Positions 26,308 to 38,371 of a DNA stretch of 64,000 bases are shown one piece after another (the stretch's first letter is position 1; each line of letters starts with the position of its first letter). Below the pieces are notes generated by a model, which had not been told where the DNA came from, ran no database searches, and was given only the letters and a program-made list of their open reading frames with translations. Origin of the DNA: Asterias rubens (Eukaryota; Echinodermata; Asteroidea; Forcipulatida; Asteriidae); the NCBI RefSeq assembly GCF_902459465.1, contig NC_047078.1, positions 1,659,691 to 1,723,690 of the forward strand, given 5' to 3'. The position numbers and the translations under genes were made by a program.

Positions 26308-29300
26308 GCTGTCACTCACAGCTGGGCCCAATATTATAAAGCATATTTAATTAACGAAAGTTTTCTGCTTAAAGGCAGTGGACACTATTGGTATACTTAA
26401 AATAATTATTAGCATAAAACCTTTCTTGGTGACGAGTAAAGGGGGGGGGGTTGATATTATAAAGCCTTGTGAGAAATGGCTCCCTCTGAAGTAATGTAGT
26501 TTTCAAGAAAGAGGTAATTTTCAACGAATTTGATTTCGAGACCTCAGATTTAGAATTTGAGATCTCGAAATCAAGCATCTGAAAGCACACAACTTCGTGT
26601 GACAAAGGTGTTTTTTTCTTTCATTATTATCTCGCAACTTCGATGACCGACTGAGCTCAAATTTTCACAGGTTTGTTATTTTGTGCGTATGTGGAGATAC
26701 ACCATGTGAGAAGACTGGTCTTTGACAGTTACCAATAGTCTCCAGTGTCTTTAAATACAAATGATAATCCAAATATCTTATCAGGTCAAAATAAAAAGTA
26801 AAATAATGGGTTTTTATTTTCGATTTAAATACATTATGGGTCACTTAACTATGTTAATAATATAAGTACATGAAAATAATGCAATCGCACATTAAAGGGC
26901 AATATTATAACAAGTACAAAATAAAAAATATAAAAAAACTTCGTAAAAACTATTACATTTGAGCAGTTGTGGAATGATATAATTTATATTACTTCCTCCA
27001 AATCACCGGAACAGTGGTAAAACGTAAGAACATCTCAAAATACAAACAATCCCATGACAAAATCTAATGACCAATTTTTCCTTACGCAGATAACTATGGA
27101 GCAGACCCGACCAAAGTGTCCGTCAGTGGGGTGTCATCAGGGGCCAACATGGCGGTCCAGCTCCACGTGGCATACTCATCTAGCATCATGGGTGTTGGTG
27201 CAGTGGCAGGAGGTTAGTCAAGGACCCATTTTCATAGAGCTGCTTAGCGGCTGATGTTGTGCTTACTGTCCTATTTTCCTTTCATAGCACTATACTAAAC
27301 GTAATCACACGAAAAGGCATGTTAACCTTCCGGAGCTTACTGCTTAATGCCGCCACAATGTAAATCCATGACGCGCAATATGGCCGACCAGTCTTTTTAC
27401 AAACCTTTGACAAATTTGAGCTTAGTTGGTCGCCGAAATTGCGAGAAAATGGGTTGTCACACAAGTTGTGTGCTTTCAGATGCTTGAATTCGATACCTCA
27501 GCTAAGGTCTCGAATTCAATTCAAATAATTCAAGTGAAACATTTCAGAGGGAGCCAAATCTCACAAATGTTATACTATCAACAGCTCTCCATTGCTCGCT
27601 ACCAAGTAAGTGTTTATGGTAACAAATTATTCTGAGGAAATACCAACTAGTGCCTTCAACGGAGTACTTTACTTTTATCTTTACAATACATGCCAGGACC
27701 GTATTACTGTGCGCAGGGGAGTTCTAATAAAGCATTCTATGGGGAATGTTCCACAATCGGGAATGGTAATAACATTGATGTCCAGGACCTCATCGATGAC
27801 ACCGATGCTTACGCCGCCAACGGCAAGGTGGACGCAACATCCAATATGGCGTCCGCTCGCGTCTATATTTTCAGCGGTACTGAAGATACTATCGTACCAA
27901 CCGGTGAGTTTGAAATGTAGACCCTTCTTGATTACACGGCTTCGATTAATGGTGAATCTAGGTGAAAGGTGCAAATGGACGGGGATTGTCCTAGCCTTTC
28001 ATAGTGCAGCCATCTTGAACTTCTCCCATCGATATCAATGTTACCAAACCGAGGCTGGAAGAACAAAATAGTCTGGTTCCTGTTTGCAAAATGATTGTTA
28101 GCATTCATTATTTTTATTCCACACGATGTACATAACCAGTGTTGGCTCTAAAAAGACACATCCGGCTCTTTTAGAGCCAACATTCCCTCAACGAGATATA
28201 CATGGTTCGCACAGGTTTACCATTCTTCTTATTCTAAACACCACAAAGCATCCAACACCAAAACAAGTCCGTCAAGTTTATTTTCCCCCTTCTTTTACTT
28301 ACTCAGCCGTTGTTAAAAAGCTCAAGAATTACTACGACCACTACGTCAACAGTGCCAGTGATATTATGACAAAGTACGACCTACCAGCTGGACACGGATT
28401 TGTAAGTATAAAACAATCTAGACTGGTTCCCTGACTTAATCCGCAAGTAGCACTTGCTTTTTAGTACCAGTGATTTTCATTGGGTACAATCATTATCTCA
28501 TCTTTCTATACTGTGCAGAAACCTCCTCTGGTTTACTTGCACAATGATGTCATGGATAACGTGCAGTGACGTTGCTTTTCTTATCTGTACTTTGATTGGT
28601 CCGAGCGTCAGTCATGGCGGATACCGGCGCCTTATAAACTTTCATTATTATTATTATTTATAAGTGACGTTTGGCAGCTGCATTTGAGGTCGATGAATCT
28701 AGGTGAAAGATAATTATGGACTGGGATTAACCCATGCTAGAGGCCACTCTCTGGCGTAATTCACGAGCCTCGAAGTTTGACGTCAGATGTTCAGGCTAAC
28801 AACACTTCAATAGACCTTTATCACGGTGTGGTCATCTTGATTTAGCCAACTCCAACTCATTCCAACTCATTGAACCAAACTGAGGCTGGACGAAATAACA
28901 GTCTGGTGCCATGTGCAATGAATTTTAGCATTCATTTTTGTTATTGGAAACAGGGAATATGACCAAGATGGTGACAGCGTGATAAAGGCCTATAGAAGTT
29001 TGTCCCAACTGGAGGTTATTCAGACGATACAAATCTTAGGTATCAACGCTCACGATACTTTCGCCCATCTGGGAATATGCCACCCAATTGGGAATCCTGA
29101 GTTTTCATTAAACGAAGTTGATGTCGTATTGTTTTAAAGTTATCATTGTTTTTTTGTTTTTACTTGTTAGATCACCACTGACTACACCAATGCGTGTGAC
29201 AATAACTTTGCCTCACCTAACATCAATGACTGCAACTACAATATGGCCTTTGAAATCCTGAACCATATTTATGGCGGCAACCTCGTGGTAAATAAGCAAA

Positions 29301-32300
29301 CTTCATTCATTAATTGTTCTCTTCAAAAATCACTTGACTTTATTAATATTCCCAGTGGGAAATTCATTTCGGCCTTTTATTCATCACTAAATTTACAAAA
29401 ACTACATTTAAGGCAGAGGACACTATTGTTAATTGTCAAATACCAGTCGTCTCACTTGGTGTATCTTAACATATGCATACAATAACAACCTGTGAATTTG
29501 AGCTTAATTGGTCGACGAAGCTGCGAAATATGAATGATTTAAAAGCACACTTGTCACACGAAGTTGTGTGCTTCAGATGCTTGATTTCGAGACCTCGAAT
29601 TCTAAATCTGAGGTCTCGAAATCAAATTCGTGGAAAATTACTTCTTTCTCGAAAACTACGCCACTTCAGAGGGAGCTGTTTCTCACAATGTTTTATACTA
29701 TCAACCTCTCCTAATTCCTCGTAATGAAGAAAGGTTTTATGACGATGATTATTTTGATTAATTACCAATAGTGCACACTGCCTTTATTAAAGCATTGCAA
29801 TAAAAACTAGAAACAGCCATTGAAACAATAATAATTATTGCACATTTAAGACACTTCTTAGTCCGTGTCCGAACTGGTGGATAGAGAGGCAAGAGTTAAA
29901 CTCGAAAAAGTTCCGGGTCACAAATCTGACCTGGACTCCGAGAGGACCCGGATACCGGGTCAGATCTGACCCTTGACCAGCTTTTTTTTTTTTTCTTTTT
30001 TTTTTTCTTTTCTTTTTTAGAGTGTACGGTTACGATAAAAAAAACTTAAAACAAAAAAAAACTGTTTTCTTGTGTCATTTCTTGGGCTCACTGTGGTTGG
30101 ATGTGCATTTACAATTTACATTTATTTTAATAAATAATTAACAAAATAACAATGTTCACAAAAACAAATTATTGCAAATAAATGGCAATGAACCAAGAAA
30201 TTGAGCTTACTCTTTTGATGTATTAATTAATTTATGTGAATTGGAATAATAATTGTGATAACTAATTTAATTTTTAGGACCCGGGTAGTGGCACCACTTT
30301 GAACGGGGAGGTAAGTTTTCAAGTTATTTAAGTTTTATGACATCGTTCGGGGTTCTATTAGACACTGGACACATTTGGTTACAAAAAAATTACTATCAAA
30401 GACCAGTATTCTCCTTATAGTGTATCCCAACATTAGGCCACATAAAAAATAAATTGTTGATCGTCCCCGCCCGACCATTCAAAACCCTCCGACCTCATTT
30501 TTGTCCATGTCTGGATATCTATTTATACTTTTACTTCACAGATTTTTCAGCTGATATTTTTTTCAAAACGTACAGGTTTGAAAAGATGTTTAAAGAAGGT
30601 TTTTATTCATGTTGGCAAAGCAAGAACAATTCTTCAAATATTTACTTGGGCTACACTGTGCTTAGTTGTTTGAAAAAGTTTACAGAAAATGTCATCTAGG
30701 CGTTAAATTTGTTTGACAAAACTATTGAATACATCAAAAACACACAAACCCTCAGTTTTATAGTGATTGTGATGATTTCTTTATTCTTGATTTCATATTT
30801 GGCATGTAAACAAAACTATTAAAAAAAATAATAATAATAATCCCTCCCTCCCCCATCCGCAAAAAGGGGGCGATCAACCGCTACTGACAAGCAGTGTAGA
30901 CAGATGTCAGAAAGTAGAAAGTAAAATTAACTTTCATTATCAGACGAAAATTCAACCAGCATTTTAACTCGTCAGTTTTTTACTAATCTCATAAACGTTA
31001 CAATTATTAATACTTAATTATTTTAATTAGATTATAGAACTAGCTGTTGAAAACAACTTACCATTAATAAGGCCTATTGGTATGCACCAAATTGGTTAAT
31101 TACCTGACCTTTCGACCCTTCCAGAGTCTTTCTCAAACAAAAGAAATATGAACAGGTAACTGTAACATAAGCAGGTGTTTCCATTCAGTTTCAAAATTCT
31201 TGTGTCGTTTAGTTGATTTGTATTCTGATTCACGATAGTTGCAGTTTCGCATGATATGTTAAAATAAATGCCAAAATAAGGAGAAAATGAGCAAATTACT
31301 AAACCGACTTGATATTTAAAAAGGATTTACATGCAAGTTAATAAACCTTACGCTAATTTTGAGAAACAGAACACTACTAATTTATTTTTATTTCGTGCTA
31401 AAATGTTTAGCATACATCCATTATTATTTTATTGGTTTTTACAATATATTCGTTACTTCGTTACTGTTGCATTCTTTCTTGTTTGATCATGGACAACTAC
31501 ACTTTATTGTAGGCCTAATGTCCTTTTTTTATTGCAAAGTAATTTCATATAAGTAACTTTTATTTTATATATATTTTGTATCGCTGTGAACTTGCTGTGT
31601 CATGTATTATGCTCGTCTGTCCTTATGTCTGCATTTCTGTCTATTTGGTTTGTTTCTTTGTCTGTCTGGCTGTTTGTTGAAGCTACAGCTTATTAAAACA
31701 GCTCAATATTCCATTAACATTTATGTTACTTAAAGGAACACGTTGCCTTGAATCGGACGAGTTGGTATATAAAAAAAGTTTGAAACCGTTTGTTTTTATG
31801 TGGCCTTATGCATAAAATAACAAACCTGTGCAAAATGTCTATGCCCAAATGGTGTGAAACCTGAACCAGTATTTGCCCAATAGAGGTTTTCTACCATGTT
31901 GTCAAAATGGTGTACCGCTACTGAAAAGCAGTGTAGACAGATGTCAGAAAGTAGAAAGTAAAATTAACTTTCATTATCAGACGAAAATTCAACCAGCATT
32001 TTAACTCGTCAGTTTTTTATTAATCTCATAGACGTTACAATTTTTTTTTTCAAAGCACTTAATTATTTTAATTAGATTATAGAACTAGCTGTTGAAAACA
32101 ACTTACCATTAATAAGGCCTATTGGTATGCACCAAATTGTTTAAACACCTGACATTTCGACCCTTCAGAGTCTTTCTCAAACAAAAGAAATATGAACAGG
32201 TACCTGTAACATAAGCAGGCGTTTCCATTCAGTTTCAAAATTCTTGTGTCGTTTAGTTTATTTGTATTCTGATTCACGATAGTTGCAGTTTCGCATGATA

Positions 32301-35300
32301 TGTTAAAATAAATGCTAAAATAAGGAGAAAATGAGCAAATTACTAAACCAACTTGATATTTAAAAAGGATTTACATGCAAGTTAATAAACATGACGCTAC
32401 CCGCATTTTGAGAAACAGAACACTACTAATTTATTTTTATTTCGTGCTAAAATGCTTAGCATACATCCATTATTATTTTATTGGTTTTTACAATATTATA
32501 TTCGTTACTACGTTACGGACAACTACACTTTATTGTAGGCCTAATGTCCTTTTTTTATTGCAAAGTAATTTCATATATTAAAGTTAATTTATTTTATATA
32601 TATTTTTTTATCGCTGTGAACTTGCTGTGTCACGTCTTATGTTCGTCTGTCCTTTTGTCTGCATTTCTGTATATTTGGTTTGTTTCTTTGTCTGTCTGGC
32701 TGTTTGTTGAAGCTACAGCTTATTAAAACAGCTCCAATTCCATTATGTTTATGTTACTTAAAGGAACACGTTGCCTTGAATTGGACGAGTTGGTCTATAA
32801 AAAAGTTTGAAACCGTTTGTTATGAAATGCATATGATTGGAAAGATGTTTTTAATGTAGAATACAATGATCCATTTCCTTTTACTTTGAGAACTAACACG
32901 GTCGGCCATTTATGGGAGTCAAAAATTGGACTCCCATAAATGGCCGACCGTGTATGTCGACGAGGTAAAAGGAAAACCACTCAATTTCAAGGCATGTTTG
33001 TGTAGATAATTGTATTTTACTTTGACAACATCTTTTTACCCATATGCATTTCATAACAAACGGTTACAGAACGCTTTTCAAAGAACAACTCAACCGATCT
33101 AAGGCAACGTGATCCTTCAATGAGACGTTTGCTTTCTCCGTAGTACATGTAACTGTCGATAGTTTTCATTGAAGTATGGGAAGAAATGTGTCTCAATTTT
33201 GAATTGAAAATTTTTTAACTAAAATACAAACGCAACAATTTAAACTTCACGACTTCCATTCTTATGCAACAGTTGTTATGGTTCGACCAGAAGCCGTTCT
33301 TTCCGTATTTGTGGAAAATCAACCCGTTTTATATGGGTATGGCGTATACAGGTAGGATCTACGTTCCATCTGGCTGCTCATCCTCTAACTCCGGTAAGCT
33401 ACTAGTCAACTTCGTTCCCATAAAAGAAAACAATTCTCTTCAAATAATGGTATTATTTGATTTTAAAGCCTTCCACGACATTATATACCAAGGATTGCTT
33501 TACTTTTCATAACCCATCTCGCCCTAATCTTCGTTCTTCTCGAGACCCATTTCTGCTTACCGTTCTAAGGACCAGTTAGTAGCGCAGCTGGCGATCCCAA
33601 ACTGTGACTATAACTGCATCCACAGAATGGAACAATATCCCCTATTTCTTAAAGCCGCAAATTTCACAGACTTAAACTCTTGAAAACACATCTCTTCCCT
33701 GTTAGTTTAACTTGCCAATTTCTTTACCATATTCCTTTCAAACAGTTTGTCTGTTTAGGCCAAAAGACACTGGACAAATTGATGTCAAGACCAGTCTTCT
33801 CACTTGGTGTAAACCAATAGCGTCCAGTGCATTTAATATATGTATATATAATTTATAATGTTATCCAATTAATAACCTTTATTCGGCTACCAACAAAAGT
33901 TTTAAGAGGTTGTGTTGTTTTCTTAAATCACAGGCTGTAAACTTCATGTTGCTCTCCACGGTTGTGGCCAGTCAACGTAAGTCAGTCACAAGAGGGCGCG
34001 ATTGTGTCTTTCTATACTAATAATTATGCACTGTTAAAGCAGTACTTAGAGTATTAAACACATTTATGTACCCACTTTTCAAGCATGTTTACATGACAAA
34101 CATGTTTATCATTTTGACACCTGCTTATACTTGGTTTGTAGTATTTAAACACACACACGAATCTAAACATTTTTTAGGTTAAAATGTGTGAACAAGTGGT
34201 TACAAAATCTAAGCACTGTTTTAGAGTGTAGTAGGCTACCTCTAAACATGCAGGCCCATTTAATACGATTCCTGTATTTTATCATCGACAGTTCGAGGGT
34301 CACATTGATCGAGAAAAATAGCTTTAACTCAGTTAAAATATTGTCGTATTTTTTCCACTTAAACTTTTATTTTTAAAATATTCAGTTGAGCTGGGTATAG
34401 CCAAGTGGGTCAAAGCAAACATCACAGGCATAGAATACCAATGTTGTACTTTTATTTATGTTTATTTACTTCAAATCTTTGGAGATATTTCTTTGTATGC
34501 AAAGGCCGTCCAGAATAAGGCAAAGGCTTTATGAAATTGGCATCACTGAGCGATAATTATGTGCGTAACACCCCCCCCCCCCGACCCCGCCAGCAAATAG
34601 CAAATTCACGTTACATACTATACTAAAATAATATAAAATATTGATTTTAGAATTATAGGGATTGATAAAATAATAGTACCGACAGGAGACTAGGCCTACA
34701 TCAATTAAAAAAAAGCAAAATCACAAAATAACTAATGAATGAATTTCACCTTACGAATAGTTTGTTTGAACTTATGGTAACGGGTAAAGGGGTAAGGAGC
34801 GATCAGAGCTGACTCCAACCGTACTCGCAATTAAATGTTTTCGGGGTCTTTCATTTTTAACTGTGGTTATCGTTGCATAATGTGTTCATACTTTTTATTG
34901 ATTTGCCTATGACGTATTTTTAGTGTATTCTGTATTTTTGTAATTTTTAAGTTTTTAGACTCGCTGGGCGCCATTTTTCTATCAATATGACGTCATATAG
35001 TTCACTTTGCTTGGGCACAGTCATGGTTTTGACGTCACGTTGGGTCTAAGTTTAACTGCGCCCCGGTCAATAACTATAATGACTATTGACTTTTAACTGT
35101 TGATTTTTAAACAATGTAGCTACAGAATAAGCCGTCAGCACTATAATGTTACAATGGAGTAGACAATGAAGTATTTCTTATCTATTGATTTTTGTACACA
35201 AAGCTACAGCATTGAAAATCAGTACTAGTACTACACGAACACCGTGTACAAAGAAGTAGACTATGAAGTATTGCTACACTATTGACTATTGACTATTGAC

Positions 35301-37968
35301 TGTTAACTTGTGATTTTTGTACACAGTTACAGCGTAAACGATCAGTACTACATGCACACCGGTTACAATGAAGTGGGTGAACTCAACAATATCATCATAC
35401 TCTATCCTCAAGGCTTTCCTAATGCGTGGTACTCCAATCCATTGGGCTGCTGGGACTGGTAAGGGTTCTTACCTTAGCCCAAAATGGGAGACTTTTAGGA
35501 CGCTTGGTGGCAGCAGACTCCTAGAAGGTAAAGTCAAATGTTCTCGGTAGTGTGCACATGCTCATAACTACGTACAGAATGGACATTACCCGGTAAGTCT
35601 GCTGCCACCTAGCGTTCAAAAGGCTCCCATTTGATGGATCTGCTTACCTTAAGCAAATAATCGGCGTTTGCTTGTGGGCGTGCGTATACTCGACATTCTC
35701 ACAGCTAGCGCAGAAGTTCAGCGCTTGCACGTAAGCAGATAATGGTAATCGTAAGCGCAGAATTCGCCGGTTAGGAGAGTCATGCAATTTGTCCCTTCAA
35801 CATAACGATAGCTTTTATTTAGCCGGAAATCCATGCGTTAGTTATGCGTACGTAAAAGTAATAAACACACGTTAAAGGGTGTATTATTTTGTGGGACAAA
35901 AAAACGATGTCCACAGATTTACACTAAACTTACACAGTTTGAAAATAATGATAGTAGAAAGCTTCACTGAAAATATTACGTGCTGAGGTGCTGTAGTTTT
36001 GGGGTAATGAGTAAAACGATGTCATAAAAATAATTTTGGTCTCATGAGACCAAAATTATAATAAGCATTTACAAACGTATTTTCATTACTACATTGTTTT
36101 ACTCATTTCTCAAAAACTACAGCACCTCAGTAATTATTTGAAGGGAAGCTTTCCATTATCATTATCTTCAAACCCTATAAAGTTTAATGTAAATCTATGG
36201 AAACATTTTTTTTTGAAAAAGTACCCAAATCCTTTAAGAAACCGATTTAAACTAATAAAACATTTGTTGTTTGAAAACTGATTTGAATTCTCTTAAGGAG
36301 ATCTGATCGAGCGAGATTTTGTTAAATTAAGTTTCCTTCAGATTTTGAGTTGTAGAAACTCGAGGTTTCAAATAATGTTCATCTAAGAATGCGAACGAAA
36401 TTGCGCACTTTGTCAATGATCGTTTAATTTATAACGTTATTTTTCTGCTTTGTTTTATAGGTGGGGCTACACCAATTCACAATATGGTGAGTAAAGTGTA
36501 TTCTCTACGTCAACAGCATCCAAGCATTTTTGTTGTTGAAACAGCGCCAATAACAATTGCATAATGTTCGCATTAAACATAATGCACGTCCTTCGCTGTA
36601 TAAACCACGTGCTTTCAAAAACCGCGGGACGGGAAAAGGCGCGAATAATTTTGATATCCACACTGCGCCGTATACTTTTTTTCTAAATCCACAGCCCCCC
36701 CCCCCCAATCCCTGTCTCTCCCTCTCCCGGCCCAGAAAGTAAAAAGTGCTTCATCCGACGTGTTTAGATATGGATTGCACATGACGTTATTGACCTCCAT
36801 CTTTTGATGACCAACAAATTGTGCGTGCACGTTTCACCACCGTGGCGGCCAATGTAGACAATGGGTGTGTTCGTTTAGCTTCCCTGGGTCAGCCCCGGTC
36901 TGCCTCCGGTGCGCTCGAATAGCTTTGGCGTCACATCCAGAGGCACACGAGGTCAGCCCCCAGCGTCCTGCTTGTGGAGTGGGTCACTTGGGGGTGACCC
37001 GAGATGCATGGCGTCACCACGAGAGGGCGAGAATGATCGTTCGATTGGCACTTGTCAGGGGCTCCCCAGAGTGAGCACCGCGGGTAAGACCCAGGGAAGC
37101 TATTCGAACGGACCCTTAGTTCCAAGTCTGTGATCGTGGCTTTGAGTCTACCCGATAGCCAATACACTATTGCCTCAAATAGCACCCTCTTGCAGACTAA
37201 CATCCGCCATTAACCTAGATTGGGCCCCTGTCTTTATCCGCAAGGATAAAGACAGGTCCCTAATGGCATGGGCAGGATCCAGTGATTTCATTGGATACAA
37301 TGATATTGGATAAACGTGCATCCATTATGCCCAAACAGTATACTGCTGTCACGATCACGTCCACAATAGAATTTGACTGCGTATCTCTATGTGAAATGAC
37401 TGAGGTCAAAGGTTAAACTACACGCCGGTTTTGGAGGCCGGTCTCTGGCGTTATTCACGCACCTCGAAGTATGACGTCAGATGTTCAGGCTATCATTAAC
37501 CTAGGATCACAGACTGCTAGTTGGTGCGAGTGATAGTTGTGGGGGCGTTTTTCGTGGCTGATGCAGAGGAAGTTAACCGCGATCTCAGACTTGAGATCAA
37601 GTCTACGGCCAATGCACACAGTAAATACAATCACTCCTCTTTTTTCTTTTTCTTTTCCCCCCGGTGTCTACCCCCCTCCCGACCCACAATGTTAACAGTA
37701 CTTAATTACGTTGGTTGCATAGATAACCTGCACATGACGTCACTGACCGCCATCTTTAATTACAATAATATTGGAAAGCTTCACGCGTGTATGCGCTGAT
37801 GTAAGCGTACACGTTTCATCAAAGATGACGGTCAATCAAGGCAAAGGGTCTACAATAAAACACTCCTCTTATTTCTTCTTTTCTTTCCCCCGGTGTCGTC
37901 ACACAGCAACCAATGAAGGGAGAGAAATGGTCATCATAAAGCAGATGATCGACCGAATTCTCGAATAA
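25020..37968 (+). CDS. secreted PHB depolymerase-like esterase, 11 exons, 346 aa
   Basis: It is predicted to hydrolyse poly(3-hydroxybutyrate) or related short-chain polyesters outside the cell. Exons: 25020-25101, 27090-27212, 27697-27903, 28307-28401, 29171-29287, 30278-30310, 33273-33393, 33934-33976, 35327-35458, 36461-36486, 37907-37968. All junctions are GT/AG, phases agree throughout, and the total is 1041 bp. Residues 1-22 form a hydrophobic signal peptide. The lipase box GVSSG gives nucleophile Ser43. Asp132 lies in SGTEDTIVP and His167 in AGHGF. The later motifs LLWFDQ, LHVALHGCGQ and GCWDWWGY are typical of the family. Triad spacing (89 and 35 residues) resembles the single-domain fungal enzyme of Penicillium funiculosum (from memory Ser39, Asp121, His155), a circularly permuted alpha/beta hydrolase. 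No separate substrate-binding domain is present. A second ATG follows the first directly. An AATAAA lies at 38050-38055. Family assignment is firm; substrate is inferred. Confidence 0.9.
25161..25553. repeat. family A MITE in intron 1, inserted in an older repeat
   Basis: The element is bounded by TTAA. Removing it together with one TTAA leaves agctgcTTAAgcacaac, which reads like the agctgctaagcacaac core of another dispersed repeat (40222-40430, 59342-59640). This is direct evidence for TTAA target duplication. Paralogues: 4802-5194 and 14957-15349. Confidence 0.8.
25662..26043. repeat. second family A MITE in intron 1
   Basis: It is bounded by TTAA, with diverged termini AGGATATGGATACG and TCCAGTGCC. 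It lies in the same older gctgcttaagcac-type repeat as the previous element, so that repeat was hit twice. Paralogues: 5303-5684 and 15458-15839. Confidence 0.7.
26369..26754. repeat. third family A MITE in intron 1
   Basis: It is TTAA-bounded and carries the family internal palindrome around GAGACCTCAGATTTAG. A G homopolymer inside it varies in length between the three units (paralogues 6010-6396, 16164-16548). A long poly-T tract (26275-26300) lies just upstream. Confidence 0.75.
28138..28184. repeat. short hairpin in intron 3
   Basis: TGTTGGCTCTAAAAAG and CTTTTAGAGCCAACA form an inverted repeat around a short loop. It lies between exons 3 and 4, with the same hairpin in the other two units (about 7781-7827 and 17924-17968). 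Confidence 0.6.
28810..28993. repeat. family F MITE in intron 4
   Basis: The terminal inverted repeats are ATAGACCTTTATCACG and a diverged complement CGTGATAAAGGCCTAT. The element is about 184 bp and non-coding. Paralogues are at 8448-8629 and 18594-18777. A fourth copy lies at 48813-48988 inside ZPR1 intron 3. Confidence 0.75.
29408..29785. repeat. family A MITE in intron 5
   Basis: It begins TTAAGGCAGAGGACACTATTG and ends AGTGCACACTGCC. The internal palindrome has GAGACCTCGAATTC. Paralogues: 9043-9418 and 19192-19569. Confidence 0.7.
29979..30019. repeat. poly-T/TC tract in intron 5
   Basis: This long pyrimidine run differs in composition among units: pure T in unit 1 (about 9611-9644), one C in unit 2 (about 19766-19801), three Cs in unit 3. 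It is preceded by a short hairpin-prone segment with CCGGGTCAGATCTGACCC. Confidence 0.7.
30878..31794 (+). repeat. about 0.9-kb tandem duplicate A in intron 6
   Basis: It repeats at an offset of 1037 bp as 31915-32822, with the same order of short words (GCAGTGTAGACAGATGTC, CATTAATAAGGCCTATTGG, GAAGCTACAGCTTATT). The two copies differ by scattered substitutions and indels, so this duplication is older than the 10.2-kb array. No coding capacity is evident. Confidence 0.85.
31915..32822 (+). repeat. about 0.9-kb tandem duplicate B in intron 6
   Basis: This is the second copy of the 30878-31794 segment. It ends within the left terminus of a family B MITE, which is complete only here. Confidence 0.85.
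32758..33120. repeat. family B MITE in intron 6
   Basis: The termini are AAAGGAACACGTTGCCTTG and CAAGGCAACGTG-like, next to TTAA on the left. In the centre is a palindrome of ACACGGTCGGCCATTTATGG and its complement around GACTCCCA. Related copies: a truncated left end at 31730 and a longer partial copy at about 53260-53525. Confidence 0.75.
34571..34582. repeat. C homopolymer in intron 8
   Basis: This is a run of 12 C bases in otherwise AT-rich intron sequence between exons 8 and 9. The rest of the intron (33977-35326) shows no gene or repeat that I recognise. Confidence 0.8.
35482..35632. repeat. family G MITE just after exon 9
   Basis: The ends AAATGGGAGAC and GGCTCCCATTT are inverted. 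Inner arms carry GGTGGCAGCAGACT and AGTCTGCTGCCACC. It begins 24 bp after the exon 9 donor. A better preserved copy is at about 53715-53850, and a degenerate piece lies near 24282-24350 in unit 3, with paralogues in the other units. Confidence 0.7.
35872..36237. repeat. family C MITE in intron 9
   Basis: It is TTAA-bounded and begins AAAGGGTGTATT. It contains the GATAGTAGAAAGCTTC and GAAGGGAAGCTTTCC arms and ends AAATCC before TTAA. It is the same family as the nested element at 845-1234. Confidence 0.75.
36863..37115. repeat. GC-rich hairpin element in intron 10
   Basis: Terminal inverted repeats are GGGTGTGTTCG...AGCTTCCCTGGGTC at the left and GACCCAGGGAAGCT...CGGACCC at the right. The interior is GC-rich, unlike the surrounding intron. 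This looks like another MITE family, possibly hAT-like. No target duplication is certain. Confidence 0.65.
37214..37260. repeat. short hairpin in intron 10
   Basis: CTGTCTTTATCC and GGATAAAGACAG face each other over a 5-base loop. This is a small perfect hairpin of unknown role. Confidence 0.55.
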
Positions 37969-38049
37969 TTATTTTAGACTTGATCCGTGGTATCAGTCGG
38001 AGGCAATGATGAAAGTGACTACAATTATAGGCTACAAGCTAAAACAGCA

Positions 38050-38055
38050 AATAAA
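38050..38055 (+). terminator. candidate polyadenylation signal of the PHB depolymerase gene
   Basis: AATAAA lies 82 bp after the TAA stop at 37966-37968, in AT-rich sequence. It is the first canonical hexamer after the stop. Confidence 0.5.
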
Positions 38056-38371
38056 AAGTACTGATTGAAGTAGTAGACAATATAGTTTCAATCCAATCAC
38101 GTGTATATCCATATTGGTTAAAGGGGAATAATACACAAATTAGGTACGATTTTCTTTACTTTCTTATCACATCAGATTAAGAATAATGTTTTAGAAAAGT
38201 TACTCCATTTATTCTTATAAAAAGTTTGTTAAATTTGTGTAGGAAAGTGAGATTTTATGTTTTCTTCCATTGAGCTGTTAACCAACTGTGCCTGTAGGAA
38301 GTCCAGGCTCTGTGGCTCCTTTGTAAACATTGCGATGTAACATGGTTTAATGGTTTAGTACATAAATTATT

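Larger units (their letters stand above)
20585..30799 (+). repeat. tandem 10.2-kb unit, copy 3
   Basis: This is the third unit, 10215 bp. It is the only copy whose PHB depolymerase exons 1-6 all keep frame and splice sites, and the only one joined to the unique downstream exons. The right border is sharp: after tttcatatt at 30799 the sequence changes from the hairpin seen at the other junctions to unique DNA. Confidence 0.93.
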
